Shown: positions 16,053 through 24,991, counted from the stretch's first letter. The stretch: DNA of 37,711 nucleotides from Paracoccus sp. UBA889 (GCA_002294185.1 DBFD01000001.1:1-37711), one strand, 5' to 3'. Notes: a model not told the origin generated them from the letters alone. Made by a program: numbers and translations.

Positions 16053-17378
16053 ATGGCCGCGCCCGAGATCGGCCCGCTGAGTCATCGGCGGGTGCTGAAC
16101 ATCGCCTTGCCGATCGTGCTGTCGAACGCGACCGTGCCGCTCTTGGGGCTGGTCGATACCGGCGTCGTGGGCCAGCTTGGTCAAGCCGAACCCATCGGCG
16201 CGGTTGGCATCGGCGCGGTCATCCTGACCTCGATCTACTGGGTCTTCGGCTTCTTGCGGATGGGCACCTCGGGGCTTGTCGCGCAAAGCCACGGCGCGGG
16301 CGACGGCGCGCAGGTCGGCGCCCATCTGCTGCGTGCGCTGACCATCGCCGGTGCGGTCGGGCTGGCGATGATACTGGCTCGGGCGCCGCTCTTCTGGGCC
16401 GCCTTCCGCCTGGCCCCGGCCTCGGCCGAGGTCGAGGCGCTGGCCCGTGATTATCTGACGATCCGCATCTGGGGCGCGCCCGCGACCATCGCGCTTTACG
16501 CACTGACCGGCTGGCTGATCGCGATCGAGCGCACGCGCGCCGTGCTGGCCTTGCAGGTCTTGCAGAACGGGCTGAACGTGATGCTGGATCTGTGGTTCGT
16601 GCTGGGCCTGGGACTGGGCGTCGCGGGGGTCGCCTGGGCCACGCTGATCTCGGAATGGGGTGGGGTGGTTCTGGGGCTGTATTTCGCCCGCCACGCCCTG
16701 CGCGCTGCGGCCGGCGCGGCGCGGCGGCTGACCACGCTGTTTGCCCGCGACAAGCTGAACCGGCTTTTGCGCGTGAACGTCGACATCATGATCCGGTCCG
16801 TGCTGTTGCAGGCCAGCTTCACCTCGTTCCTGTTTCTGGGCGCGGCGCAAGGGGATGTGACGCTGGCGGCCAATCAGGTGCTGGTGCAGTTCCTGTCGCT
16901 GACCGCCTTCGCGCTGGACGGTTTCGCCTTTGCGGCCGAAAGCCTGGTGGGACAGGCGGTGGGGGCGCGGCGGCCCGACCGGTTGCGCCGCGCCGCGATC
17001 CTGACCTCGCAATGGGGGATCGGCGGGGCGCTGGTTCTGGGTCTTGCCTTCTGGGTCGCGGGCGGCGCGATCATCGATCTGCTGACGACGGCGCCGGCGG
17101 TCCGGACCGAGGCGCGCCTTTACCTGTTCTGGATGGGCGCCGCACCGCTGATCGGCATTGCAAGCTGGATGTTCGACGGCATCTTCATCGGCGCGACGAT
17201 GACCCGCGACATGCGCATCGCGATGATCCAGTCCGTGGCGCTGTATGGGCTGGCCGTCGTCACGCTGCCGCCGATCTTCGGCAATCACGGACTGTGGGCG
17301 GCGCTGATGATCCTGAATGCGGCGCGCGGGATCACCATGGCCCTGCGCTATCCCCGCGCCGAGGCGGCCGCCGCCTGA
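16053..17378 (+). CDS. MATE family efflux transporter (DinF-like)
   Basis: 441-residue inner-membrane exporter with about 12 hydrophobic helices in two similar halves. The start [30 protein letters not shown] is the typical DinF/MATE opening with the Pro-containing first helix and VDT. The second half begins near [26 protein letters not shown] and has [41 protein letters not shown] proteins export organic cations, drugs or organic acids by Na+ or H+ antiport; the substrate here is unknown. It starts 3 bp after the second thioesterase, in one operon with it, and is followed by a hairpin terminator. Confidence 0.93.
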   Translation: MAAPEIGPLSHRRVLNIALPIVLSNATVPLLGLVDTGVVGQLGQAEPIGAVGIGAVILTSIYWVFGFLRMGTSGLVAQSHGAGDGAQVGAHLLRALTIAGAVGLAMILARAPLFWAAFRLAPASAEVEALARDYLTIRIWGAPATIALYALTGWLIAIERTRAVLALQVLQNGLNVMLDLWFVLGLGLGVAGVAWATLISEWGGVVLGLYFARHALRAAAGAARRLTTLFARDKLNRLLRVNVDIMIRSVLLQASFTSFLFLGAAQGDVTLAANQVLVQFLSLTAFALDGFAFAAESLVGQAVGARRPDRLRRAAILTSQWGIGGALVLGLAFWVAGGAIIDLLTTAPAVRTEARLYLFWMGAAPLIGIASWMFDGIFIGATMTRDMRIAMIQSVALYGLAVVTLPPIFGNHGLWAALMILNAARGITMALRYPRAEAAAA

Positions 17379-17380
17379 AC

Positions 17381-17398
17381 AGGGCTTCGCGCCCTTTC
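17381..17398 (+). terminator. Rho-independent terminator after the MATE gene
   Basis: AGGGC / GCCCT stem with a TTCGC loop followed by TTT, 2 bp after the stop codon. The rest of the gap to 17588 shows no gene. Confidence 0.6.
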
Positions 17399-17588
17399 GT
17401 GCGGCTTCCTGCCCGGATCGCCGTCATGGCGCCCCAAGGAATGCCGGGTCTCGTCGGGACATCGACCTGGGCCCTTCGGTCATCGCCCGCCGCGTGCCGG
17501 GCCTTGTCCCTGCATCGGTCGGCAAGGCGCCCGCAACGCAAATGCAGCCTGCAATGTCGCCTGTCCTGCGGCGCCCGGCGGCGGGATC

Positions 17589-17906
17589 CTACTTGCCCTC
17601 TTCCAGGATTTGCCGGCGCGCCTCGAGCGTCAGCTCGGCCATCTTCGCGCGGATCGTCGCGCTGTCGGCCTTGCCCTCCAGGTCGGATGCGACCTTGCGA
17701 TAGACATCCTCTTCGCCCGGTTCCTCGAAATCCGAGGTCACGACCGTCATCGCATAGGTCCGCGCATCCTCGCCGGTCTTGCCCAGAACACCGGCGGCCC
17801 ATTCGCCCAGCAGCCGGTTTCGCCGCGCCTCGGCCCGGAATTGCAGATCCGCGTCATGCGCGAATTTCGATTCATATCCACGCTCGCGGTCGTCAAAGGT
17901 GGTCAT
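17589..17906 (-). CDS. F1Fo-ATP synthase inhibitor zeta subunit (DUF1476)
   Basis: 105-residue protein of the DUF1476 family, which in Paracoccus denitrificans is the zeta subunit that enters F1 and blocks ATP hydrolysis. Hallmarks are the N-terminal inhibitory stretch [34 protein letters not shown], and the helical bundle with [14 protein letters not shown]. Length and motifs match the Paracoccus protein as I remember it. AGGAGG lies 7 nt before the ATG and a promoter-like TTGCAG, 17 nt, GATAAC is placed just upstream. It is transcribed divergently from purC. Confidence 0.93.
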   Translation of the reverse strand: MTTFDDRERGYESKFAHDADLQFRAEARRNRLLGEWAAGVLGKTGEDARTYAMTVVTSDFEEPGEEDVYRKVASDLEGKADSATIRAKMAELTLEARRQILEEGK

Positions 17907-17935
17907 CTCGTGGCCTCCTGCTATCGGTCCGTCCC

Positions 17936-17964
17936 GTTATCCCTGCTGGAAGGCCGCGCTGCAA
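17936..17964 (-). promoter_or_regulatory. Promoter of the zeta subunit gene
   Basis: TTGCAG (17964-17959) and GATAAC (17941-17936), 17-nt spacer on the minus strand, leader of about 23 nt ending in AGGAGG and the ATG at 17906. Confidence 0.5.
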
Positions 17965-17973
17965 GCCTTCGTA

Positions 17974-18001
17974 TTGCCCCCGAGGACGGTTCTGCGATAA
18001 G
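17974..18001 (+). promoter_or_regulatory. Possible promoter of purC
   Basis: TTGCCC, 16 nt, GATAAG on the plus strand, 37 bp before the purC ATG. It is back to back with the zeta promoter; no PurR-type operator was recognised. Confidence 0.4.
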
Positions 18002-18037
18002 CCGCAGGACGAGCGACAGGCGAAAGGACGGCCCCAG

Positions 18038-18799
18038 ATGGCACCGCGGCGCAAGAAAGTCTATGAAGGCAAGGCCAAGATCCTTTACGAAGGCACCGAG
18101 CCGGGCACGCTGGTCCAGTATTTCAAGGACGACGCCACCGCCTTCAACGCCCAGAAGCGCGCCACCATCGAGGGCAAGGGCGTGCTGAACAACCGTCTGT
18201 CTGAATTCTTCATGAACGGGTTGACCAATATCGGTGTGCCAAACCACTTCATCCGCCGCATCAACATGCGCGAGCAGCTGATCCGCCAGGTCGAGATCGT
18301 GCCGCTGGAGGTGATCGTGCGCAATTTCGCCGCGGGCTCGCTGTCCAAGCGGCTGGGCCTGGAAGAGGGCACCCTGCTGCCGCGCCCGATCGTCGAATAC
18401 AGCTTCAAGAACGACGAACTGGGCGATCCGATGGTTTCCGAGGAATATATCATCGCTTTCGGCTGGGCCACGCAACAGGATCTGGACGACATCGTCAGCC
18501 TGGCCCTGCGGGTGAACGATTTCCTGTCTGGGGTCTTCTACGGCGTCGGCATCAAGCTGATCGATTTCAAGATCGAGATCGGCCGGGTCTGGGACAACGA
18601 TTTCATGCGCCTGATCGTCGCCGACGAGATCAGCCCCGATTCGTGCCGCCTGTGGGACGTGAAAACCGGGCAGAAACTGGACAAGGACGTGTTCCGCCGC
18701 GATCTGGGCAATCTGACCGATGCCTATACCGAGGTCGCCCGCCGGCTGGGCCTGATGCCGGCCAACACGACCAGCCTGAAGCCGACCGCGATCAATTGA
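18038..18799 (+). CDS. purC: Phosphoribosylaminoimidazole-succinocarboxamide synthase
   Basis: 253-residue SAICAR synthetase, which joins CAIR and aspartate with ATP in de novo purine synthesis. It has the N-terminal nucleotide-binding [14 protein letters not shown], the signature [18 protein letters not shown] (about 92-109) and [37 protein letters not shown] at 18038 follows AAAGGA. The gene is of normal bacterial length. purS follows after 11 bp, in one transcript. Confidence 0.97.
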   Translation: MAPRRKKVYEGKAKILYEGTEPGTLVQYFKDDATAFNAQKRATIEGKGVLNNRLSEFFMNGLTNIGVPNHFIRRINMREQLIRQVEIVPLEVIVRNFAAGSLSKRLGLEEGTLLPRPIVEYSFKNDELGDPMVSEEYIIAFGWATQQDLDDIVSLALRVNDFLSGVFYGVGIKLIDFKIEIGRVWDNDFMRLIVADEISPDSCRLWDVKTGQKLDKDVFRRDLGNLTDAYTEVARRLGLMPANTTSLKPTAIN

Positions 18800-18810
18800 A
18801 GGACAAAGCG

Positions 18811-19050
18811 ATGAAAGCCCGCGTTACCATCATGCTGAAGGACGGCGTTCTGGACCCGCAGGGCGAGGCGATCCGCCACGCGCTTGGCGGGCTGGGCCAT
18901 CGCGGGGTCGGCAGCGTTCGTCAGGGCAAGCTGATCGAACTGGATCTGGACGCCGCCGATCCCGATACCGCCCGCGCCGAGGTGGCGCGGATGTGCGAGG
19001 GTTTGCTGGCAAACACGGTGATCGAGAAATATTCGATCGAGATCGCCTGA
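18811..19050 (+). CDS. purS: Phosphoribosylformylglycinamidine synthase subunit PurS
   Basis: 79-residue small subunit that bridges PurL and the glutaminase PurQ in the three-part FGAM synthase. The sequence MKARVTIMLKDGVLDPQGEAI ... LGGLGHRGVGSVRQGKLIELDLD is characteristic. GAAGGA lies 7 nt upstream of the ATG. A hairpin terminator follows directly and neither purQ nor purL is next, so the other subunits must be encoded outside this window. Confidence 0.96.
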   Translation: MKARVTIMLKDGVLDPQGEAIRHALGGLGHRGVGSVRQGKLIELDLDAADPDTARAEVARMCEGLLANTVIEKYSIEIA

Positions 19051-19054
19051 CGTT

Positions 19055-19072
19055 GCGGCACTTGCCGCTTTC
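19055..19072 (+). terminator. Terminator after purS
   Basis: GCGGC / GCCGC stem with ACTT loop and a short TTT tail, 4 bp after the purS stop; it separates purCS from the ABC transporter operon. Confidence 0.5.
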
Positions 19073-19134
19073 CCTGCCGGACGCGCGTGAGACCCGTTGC
19101 AAAACCGGCCCGATTGTCGCCCAATGCGCGGATC

Positions 19135-19932
19135 ATGACTGACAAGACGCCCGACATGACCCAGGACCAGCCGGTGATCCGCATCACCGATCTGCACAAG
19201 GCCTATGGCCAGCTCGAGGTGCTGAAGGGCGTCTCGATGAGCGCGCCGCGCGGGCATGTGCTCAGCCTCATCGGTTCGTCCGGCTCGGGCAAGTCCACGC
19301 TGCTGCGCTGCTGCAATCTTCTGGAAAACAGCCAGCAGGGCGAGATCGTCTTTGACGGCGAGGCGGTGCGCTGGAAGGGCCAGGGCCCGCATCGCGCGCC
19401 GGCCGACCGGGCGCAGGTCACGCGGTTCCGAACCAACCTGTCGATGGTCTTCCAGCAGTTCAACCTGTGGTCGCACATGACGGTGCTGCAAAACGTCATG
19501 GAGGCACCGCTTACGGTGCTTGGCCAGCCTCGCACCGAGGTCGAGCGTCGCGCCCGCGATCTGCTGGACAAGGTCGGCATCGGCGACAAGTGCGATGCCT
19601 GGCCGGCGCAGCTGTCGGGCGGTCAGCAACAGCGCGCCGCCATAGCCCGTGCCTTGTGCATGCAGCCGCGCGCGCTGCTGTTCGACGAGCCGACCAGCGC
19701 GCTGGATCCGGAATTGCAGCAGGAAGTCGTCAAGGTGATCAAGGATCTTGCGGCGGAACACCGCACGATGATCCTTGTCACCCACGACATGCGGCTGGCC
19801 GCCGATGTCAGCGACCATGTCGTTTTCCTGCATCAGGGCGTGATCTGCGAGGAAGGACCGCCGGACCGGCTGTTCAACGATCCGCAGACCCAGCGGTTGC
19901 GCCAGTTCCTCAGCGCGACGATGGCCGCCTAA
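19135..19932 (+). CDS. Polar amino acid-type ABC transporter ATP-binding protein
   Basis: 265-residue ATPase of the HisP/GlnQ class that powers the importer made with the next three genes. Walker A is GSSGSGKST (47-55), Q-loop VFQQFNLW, signature LSGGQQQR, Walker B LLFDEPTSALD and the switch His in LVTHD. The 25-residue insertion around GQGPHRAPADRAQVT between Walker A and the Q-loop is usual for HisP-like proteins. The start at 19135 is uncertain: no good ribosome site precedes it or the ATG at 19156, and a GTG farther upstream (19087) is also in frame. The order ATPase, binding protein, permease, permease, ligase is compact. Confidence 0.93.
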   Translation: MTDKTPDMTQDQPVIRITDLHKAYGQLEVLKGVSMSAPRGHVLSLIGSSGSGKSTLLRCCNLLENSQQGEIVFDGEAVRWKGQGPHRAPADRAQVTRFRTNLSMVFQQFNLWSHMTVLQNVMEAPLTVLGQPRTEVERRARDLLDKVGIGDKCDAWPAQLSGGQQQRAAIARALCMQPRALLFDEPTSALDPELQQEVVKVIKDLAAEHRTMILVTHDMRLAADVSDHVVFLHQGVICEEGPPDRLFNDPQTQRLRQFLSATMAA

Positions 19933-19980
19933 GGTTCACCAGACTCGGAATTCACAAGAGACGACCAACAGGAGAGAAAA

Positions 19981-20706
19981 ATGAAAAAACTGATCCTTGC
20001 CGCCGCCGCCCTCGCGCTGACCGCGGGCATGGGCATGGCCCAGACGATCCGCATGGGCACCGAGGGCGCCTATCCTCCGTATAACTTCATCAACGATGCG
20101 GGCGAGGTCGATGGCTTCGAACGCGAACTGGGCGATGAATTGTGCAAACGCGCCAAGCTGGATTGCACCTGGGTCACGAATGATTGGGATTCGATCATTC
20201 CGAACCTCGTTTCGGGCAATTACGACACGATCATGGCCGGGATGAGCATCACCCCCGAGCGCGAGCAGGTGATCGCCTTCAGCCAGAACTATACGCCGCC
20301 CGCCGATAGCGCCTATGCGGCGCTGTCTGCGGATGCCGACATCGAAGCCGGCGTGATCGCCGCGCAGACCGGCACGATCCAGGCCGCCCATGTGGCCGAA
20401 ACCGGTGCGACGCTGCTGGAATTCGCGACCGGAGACGAAACCATCGCCGCCGTCAAGAACGGCGAGGCCGACGCCGTCTTCGCCGACAAGGATTTCCTGG
20501 CACCCTCGGTCGCGGAATCGAATGGCGAACTGGTCTGGGCCGGCGAAGCGGTCGCGCTTGGCGGCGGTATCGGCATCGGGATGCGTCAATCCGATACCGA
20601 TCTGAAGAAGACGTTCGACACCGCCATCCAGTCGATGAAGGATGATGGCAGCCTGAACGAGATGATCGTGAAATGGTTTGGCGAAGACGCCAAGGTTTTC
20701 GAATGA
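19981..20706 (+). CDS. Periplasmic amino-acid/amine binding protein (family 3 solute-binding)
   Basis: 241-residue receptor of the importer. A signal peptide (MKKLILAAAALALTAGMGMA, cleavage expected before QTIRMG) is followed by the family 3 fold: GTEGAYPPYNFINDAGEVDGFE at the N-terminus, then NLVSGNYDTIMAGMSITPEREQ, the usual ligand-side segment. GTEGAYPPYNF places it with His/Lys/Arg/ornithine- or octopine-type receptors, but the ligand is not certain. AGGAGA lies 6 nt upstream of the ATG. A 7-bp hairpin follows the gene inside the operon. Confidence 0.94.
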   Translation: MKKLILAAAALALTAGMGMAQTIRMGTEGAYPPYNFINDAGEVDGFERELGDELCKRAKLDCTWVTNDWDSIIPNLVSGNYDTIMAGMSITPEREQVIAFSQNYTPPADSAYAALSADADIEAGVIAAQTGTIQAAHVAETGATLLEFATGDETIAAVKNGEADAVFADKDFLAPSVAESNGELVWAGEAVALGGGIGIGMRQSDTDLKKTFDTAIQSMKDDGSLNEMIVKWFGEDAKVFE

Positions 20707-20718
20707 TCTGAAAAGGTT

Positions 20719-20742
20719 GGCCGCGTCTTTTCGGTCGCGGCC
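20719..20742 (+). other. Intra-operon hairpin after the binding-protein gene
   Basis: GGCCGCG / CGCGGCC stem, 10-nt loop, between the binding-protein stop and the first permease ATG (20751), which lacks a clear ribosome site. Such hairpins often protect the abundant receptor mRNA and lower permease output. Confidence 0.5.
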
Positions 20743-20750
20743 GCAATCCG

Positions 20751-21632
20751 ATGTTCGCCCAGTGCGCCGATCCGAAAGCCCTTGAAGGGCTGAGCTGGCT
20801 GATGTGTTACCTCACATCGGGCAAGCATCTGCTGTTCTATGCCAGTTTCGGCACGGTGCTGCTGTTGCTGGCGGTGACCGCGCCGCTGGCACTGCTGTTC
20901 GGCTTTGGCGGCGCGATGGCCTCGCGTTCGCGGATCGCGCCCCTGCGCTGGTTCGGCAAGATCTACACCGCGATGGTGCGGGGCGTCCCCGACATCATCT
21001 TCTTTCTGTTCGTGCCCATCGCGCTGGATCAGGGGATCGAGTTCCTGCGCAGCAGGGCCCTGTGCGACAACCCTGTCTCGCCCTGGCAGGGCAACGAGTT
21101 CAACGTCTGCGCGGCGGCCAAGATGCCGCTGTCGACGAGCCCGGAATGGGTTCATGAAGGATATGGCTTCACGCTGGCGGTGGTCGCCTTCTCGGTTGTA
21201 TTCGGCGCCTTTGCGGCCAATGTCCTCTATGGCGCGATGAATGCGGTCCCGCGCGCGCAGCTGGAAACCGCCGAGGCCTATGGAATGAGCCAGCGGCAGG
21301 TGAACCGCCGCGTCCTGATTCCGCAGATGTGGACCTATGCGCTGCCCGGGCTTTCCAATCTGTGGATGATCCTGATCAAGGCGACGCCGCTGCTGTTCCT
21401 GCTGGGAATCCAGGATATCGTCTATTGGGCGCGGGATCTGGGCGGTGCCAAGACGCAGGCTTTCAGCTATCCCCATCCCGACTGGCGGCTCTATTATTTT
21501 CTGGCCATCCTGGTCTTCTACCTGCTGATGACCTGGGTCTCTGAACGGGTGCTGGCTCGGCTGACCCGGCGGCTTTCGGCCGGGCAGGCGACGATGGGCG
21601 GCGAGGCGTTGCGCCAGGCGGGGCCGGCATGA
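20751..21632 (+). CDS. ABC transporter permease 1 (HisQ-like)
   Basis: 293-residue inner-membrane permease of the His/Glu/Gln/Arg/opine family with about five helices. The cytoplasmic EAA loop that docks on the ATPase is ETAEAYGMSQRQVNRRVLIPQMW; the membrane entry IYTAMVRGVPDIIFFLFVPIAL is also characteristic (RGVP.I). A loop with cysteines (CDNPVSPWQG ... FNVCAAAK) lies in the periplasm and is longer than in HisQ. There is no convincing ribosome site and a hairpin lies just upstream. Its stop overlaps the start of permease 2 (ATGA). Confidence 0.92.
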   Translation: MFAQCADPKALEGLSWLMCYLTSGKHLLFYASFGTVLLLLAVTAPLALLFGFGGAMASRSRIAPLRWFGKIYTAMVRGVPDIIFFLFVPIALDQGIEFLRSRALCDNPVSPWQGNEFNVCAAAKMPLSTSPEWVHEGYGFTLAVVAFSVVFGAFAANVLYGAMNAVPRAQLETAEAYGMSQRQVNRRVLIPQMWTYALPGLSNLWMILIKATPLLFLLGIQDIVYWARDLGGAKTQAFSYPHPDWRLYYFLAILVFYLLMTWVSERVLARLTRRLSAGQATMGGEALRQAGPA

Positions 21633-22456
21633 TCCCCTGTGCCGAGGACATCGGCAATTACGCCCTGCGTTCGGTCGGCATCGGCGAGCGGCTGTTGCCG
21701 CGCAGCGATTTCACCCTCTGCAACCAGGTCACGCTGATCGGATCGGGCATGATCTGGAATCTCTATTTCGCGGCCATGGCGTTGTTCTTCGGCTTCTTTC
21801 TGGCCAATGCGCTGGCTGTCGCCAAGGCCAGCCGCAGTCCCTGGGCGCGCAAGCCGGCGGAAGGCTTTGTCTTCCTGTTCCGCGGCAGCCCGCTGTTCAT
21901 CCAGTTCTTCCTTGCCTACCAGGCGCTGGTGATGCTGCCACGGGCGGGAATCGAGGTTATGGGCTTCACGGTCGCGACAAGCTGGCTGACAAAGGCTTGG
22001 GCGGGGGCGCTGCTGGTGCTGATCCTGAACACCTCGGCCTATTCGGCGCAGATCTTTCACGGCGCGCTGATGTCGGTGCCCAAGGGCGATCTGGAGGCCG
22101 CCGATGCCTATGGCCTGACCGGCTGGGCCAAGTTCCGCCGGGTAACGTGGCCCACGATGATGCGGCTGGCATGGCCGTCCTATACCAACGAGGCAATCTT
22201 TCTGTTCCAGGCGACGGCGCTGGTCTTCTTTTCCGGCTTTCCGGCTTTCCAGCAGCGCGGGGATGCGCTTTATTACGCCAGCTATTTCGCCGACAAGACC
22301 TTCAACCCCTTTGTCGCCTATCCCATCGCGGCCGGATATTTCATCCTTGCCACGCTGGTCCTGATCGGCCTCTTCGGGGTCGCCAACAGGCGGCTGAACC
22401 GCCATCTGCCCGGCGCCACCCGCGGTTTGAAATACCGCCCGCAACTGCTGAGATGA
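21629..22456 (+). CDS. ABC transporter permease 2 (HisM-like)
   Basis: 275-residue permease partner. It carries VFLFRGSPLFIQFFLAYQAL (the RG.P.. entry motif) and the EAA loop DLEAADAYGLTGWAKFRRVTWPTMM. The N-terminus MIPCAEDIGNYALRSVGIGERLLP is periplasmic or cytosolic and unusual, with a Cys pair (CAEDI, TLCNQ). Start and stop both overlap their neighbours by ATGA, so permease 1, permease 2 and the ligase are translationally coupled. Confidence 0.92.
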   Translation: MIPCAEDIGNYALRSVGIGERLLPRSDFTLCNQVTLIGSGMIWNLYFAAMALFFGFFLANALAVAKASRSPWARKPAEGFVFLFRGSPLFIQFFLAYQALVMLPRAGIEVMGFTVATSWLTKAWAGALLVLILNTSAYSAQIFHGALMSVPKGDLEAADAYGLTGWAKFRRVTWPTMMRLAWPSYTNEAIFLFQATALVFFSGFPAFQQRGDALYYASYFADKTFNPFVAYPIAAGYFILATLVLIGLFGVANRRLNRHLPGATRGLKYRPQLLR

Positions 22457-23793
22457 TCCCGATGGAATGGCTGCGACAACATCCCGACGTCAAGACCATC
22501 CGCGTCGCCGCCGCCGACCTGAACGGCGTCGCGCGCGGCAAGCGGGTGGCGGCGCGTTTCGTCGACAAGCTGGTGGACGAGGGCACGAAATTTCCGTTCT
22601 CGGTGATGAACCTGGATATCTGGGGCGAGGATATCGAAGACAGCCCGCTGGTCTTCGAGGCCGGCGATCCCGACGGTCTGCTGCTGCCGACCGAACGCGG
22701 CTTTCTGCCGATGCCCTGGCTGGACGCGCCGACCGCGTTGCTGCCGCTGTGGATGTTCCATCCCGACGGGCGGCCCTATGACGGCGATCCGCGTCAGGCC
22801 CTGGCCCGCGTCGTGGACCGCTACAAGGCCGCCGGCCTCGTTCCCGTCGTGGCGACCGAGCTGGAATTTTTCCTGATCGACGATTCCGGCCGCACCCTGC
22901 GCGTGCCGCCCAGCCCGCGCTCGGGCAAGCGCCGTACCGGGGGCGAGGTGCTGAGCCTGCGCGCCCTGGATGCCTTCGACCAGTTCTTCACCACGCTCTA
23001 CGATGCCTGCGAATCGATGGACATCCCGGTCGATACTTCGATTTCCGAGGCCGGACCGGGACAGTTCGAGATCAACCTGATGCACCAGGCCGATCCGCTG
23101 AAGGCCGCCGACGACACATGGCTGTTCAAGATGCTGGTCAAGGGCGTGGCGCGGTCCTACGGGTTCGCGGCCAGTTTCATGGCCAAACCCTATGACGCCT
23201 GGCCGGGCAACGGGATGCACATGCATTTTTCGGTGCTCGCGAAGGATGGCCGGAACATCTTCGACAATGGCGGCGACGAGGGCACGGAAGCCCTGCGCCA
23301 TGCCGTTGCGGGCTGTCTGCGTGCCATGCCGGGATCGACGCTGCTATTCGCGCCGCACGAGAATTCCTATGACCGGCTGGTGCCCAACGCCCATGCACCG
23401 ACCGGGATCGGCTGGTCCTATGAAAACCGGACGGCGGCGATCCGCATTCCGTCTTCGGGCCCCAAGGCCCGGCGGATCGAACATCGCGTCGCGGGTGGCG
23501 ATGTGAACCCCTATCTGACGGTCGCGGCGATCCTTGGCGCGGCACTGAACGGGATCGAGGACAGGCTTCAGGCCCCCGCGCCCTTCAAGGGCAATGCCTA
23601 TGATCAGCAACTGGCCCAGCTTCCGGTTGATTGGGGCGAGGCGATCGATGCCTTCGATACCTGCCCCGAGATTCGTCGGATCTTTCCTGAACATCTGATC
23701 GACAATTATCTGCGCACCAAGCGGCAGGAATTGCACTACATGGCCGAATTGTCCGATGAGGAAACGGTCGAACTGTATCTCGACACGGTCTGA
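22453..23793 (+). CDS. Glutamine synthetase family gamma-glutamyl ligase
   Basis: 446-residue enzyme of the glutamine synthetase fold. The N-terminus (IRVAAADLNGVARGKRV, 16-32) is that of PuuA/GlnA-like ligases, which join glutamate to amines instead of ammonia. Metal and nucleotide residues are present: Glu136 and Glu138 in TELEFFL, Glu199 and Glu206 in SEAGPGQFEI, His256/His258 in GNGMHMHFS, then YENRTAAIRIP, RIEHRVAGGDVNPYL. The gene begins inside the permease 2 stop, so the product probably acts on what the ABC importer brings in, such as a polyamine, ethanolamine or an amino acid. It is clearly not the main glnA, since it lacks a glnB-type neighbour. Confidence 0.92.
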   Translation: MIPMEWLRQHPDVKTIRVAAADLNGVARGKRVAARFVDKLVDEGTKFPFSVMNLDIWGEDIEDSPLVFEAGDPDGLLLPTERGFLPMPWLDAPTALLPLWMFHPDGRPYDGDPRQALARVVDRYKAAGLVPVVATELEFFLIDDSGRTLRVPPSPRSGKRRTGGEVLSLRALDAFDQFFTTLYDACESMDIPVDTSISEAGPGQFEINLMHQADPLKAADDTWLFKMLVKGVARSYGFAASFMAKPYDAWPGNGMHMHFSVLAKDGRNIFDNGGDEGTEALRHAVAGCLRAMPGSTLLFAPHENSYDRLVPNAHAPTGIGWSYENRTAAIRIPSSGPKARRIEHRVAGGDVNPYLTVAAILGAALNGIEDRLQAPAPFKGNAYDQQLAQLPVDWGEAIDAFDTCPEIRRIFPEHLIDNYLRTKRQELHYMAELSDEETVELYLDTV

Positions 23794-23807
23794 TGGCCGA
23801 CGGGCGC

Positions 23808-23826
23808 GGACCGTTTGGCACGGTCC
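23808..23826 (+). terminator. Hairpin after the ligase gene
   Basis: GGACCGT / ACGGTCC with a TTGGC loop, 15 bp after the stop. It lacks a U tract, so it may act as a 3'-end stabiliser or a Rho-assisted end. Confidence 0.45.
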
Positions 23827-23883
23827 CGCGGCCGCCGGGCTGCATCGCCGTCGGCCGGGAGGGCGCCGGATCATCACCTCAGG

Positions 23884-23912
23884 TTGAAAACCGTTGCCCG
23901 CCCCGGCTGTTA
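23884..23912 (+). promoter_or_regulatory. Possible promoter of the class I aldolase gene
   Basis: TTGAAA, 17 nt, CTGTTA, about 65 bp before the ATG at 23978. Confidence 0.4.
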
Positions 23913-23977
23913 GCGTCACCAGCGTTGCCAGTCCCGGCGCCTATGCTATTCAACCGCCAGCACAAAGGAGTTTTTCG

Positions 23978-24904
23978 ATGCAGATGACCGACACGGTGCG
24001 CCGGATCCTGGCCCATTACGAGGGCGAGACGCCGGGGGTGAAAGCGCAACTGGCGCGGATGCTGATGACCGGCAGGCTGGCGGGCACCGGCAAGATGATC
24101 ATCCTGCCCGTCGATCAGGGTTTCGAACACGGGCCGGCGCGGTCATTCGCGCCCAACCCTGCCGCCTATGATCCGCATTACCATTATCAGTTGGCCATCG
24201 ACGCGGGGCTGAATGCCTATGCCGCGCCGCTGGGCATGATCGAGGCCGGGGCGGACAGCTTCGCGGGCCAGATCCCGACCATCCTGAAGGTCAACAGCGC
24301 CAACAGCCTGATGTCCGACACGGCCGGCAAGAACCAGGCGGTCACGGCCTCGGTCGACGACGCGCTACGGCTGGGCTGCGCGGCGATCGGCTTCACGATC
24401 TATCCGGGCAGCGACATGGCGCTGGACATGTTCGAAGAGATCGTCGCGATGCGCAAGGAAGCCGCAGCCAAGGGTGTTGCCACCGTGATCTGGTCGTATC
24501 CGCGCGGCGAGGCGATCACCAAGGACGGCGAGACCGCCATCGACATCGCCGCCTATGCCGCCCAGATCGCGGCGCTGATCGGCGCGCATGTGATCAAGAT
24601 CAAGCTGTCCACCGATCACCTGATGCTGCCCGAAGCCAAGAAGGTCTACGAGGACAAGAAGATCGATATCGCGACGCAGGCGAAGCGTGTCGAGCACTGC
24701 ATGCAGGCGGCCTTCGCGGGGCGCCGGATCGTGGTCTTTTCGGGCGGCGCCGCCAAGGGCGCGGATGCGGTCTATGACGATGCCCGCGCGATCCGCGACG
24801 GCGGCGGCAATGGCAGCATTATCGGCCGTAACAGCTTTCAGCGTTCGCGCGAGGATGCGCTGGAAATGCTGGGCAAGCTGGTGGACATCTACAAGGGCGC
24901 CTGA
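23978..24904 (+). CDS. fbaB: Class I fructose-bisphosphate aldolase (DhnA/FbaB type)
   Basis: 308-residue Schiff-base aldolase of the archaeal/DhnA type, cleaving fructose 1,6-bisphosphate to two trioses in glycolysis and gluconeogenesis. Motifs are MIILPVDQGFEHGP (40-53), the Asp of the catalytic site, IGFTIYPGSD (137-146), WSYPRGEAI (172-180) and HVIKIKLSTDHL, which holds the Schiff-base Lys (Lys207 or Lys209), then FSGGAAKG for phosphate binding. AAAGGAG lies 7 nt before the ATG at 23978. It appears to be a single-gene unit ending in a strong double hairpin plus the GGTATTT motif. Confidence 0.93.
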   Translation: MQMTDTVRRILAHYEGETPGVKAQLARMLMTGRLAGTGKMIILPVDQGFEHGPARSFAPNPAAYDPHYHYQLAIDAGLNAYAAPLGMIEAGADSFAGQIPTILKVNSANSLMSDTAGKNQAVTASVDDALRLGCAAIGFTIYPGSDMALDMFEEIVAMRKEAAAKGVATVIWSYPRGEAITKDGETAIDIAAYAAQIAALIGAHVIKIKLSTDHLMLPEAKKVYEDKKIDIATQAKRVEHCMQAAFAGRRIVVFSGGAAKGADAVYDDARAIRDGGGNGSIIGRNSFQRSREDALEMLGKLVDIYKGA

Positions 24905-24936
24905 GGGCCGCGACATTGCGCCTGCGGGCGCGCGGG

Positions 24937-24978
24937 GAGGGGGCGCTCGCGCCCCCTCTTGCGTTGCGGGCAACGCAA
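24937..24978 (+). terminator. Double hairpin terminator after the aldolase gene
   Basis: GAGGGGGCGC / GCGCCCCCTC (10 bp, 2-nt apparent loop) followed by CTT, then a second perfect stem TTGCGTTGC / GCAACGCAA. The motif copy B begins 13 bp later. Confidence 0.6.
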
Positions 24979-24991
24979 TTCACCCCCCGAG

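Noticed and set aside
16592-18037. In-frame extension of purC upstream through the MATE gene
   Set aside because: It is out of frame with the MATE gene and antisense to the zeta gene; PurC homology begins at 18038 with a ribosome site.
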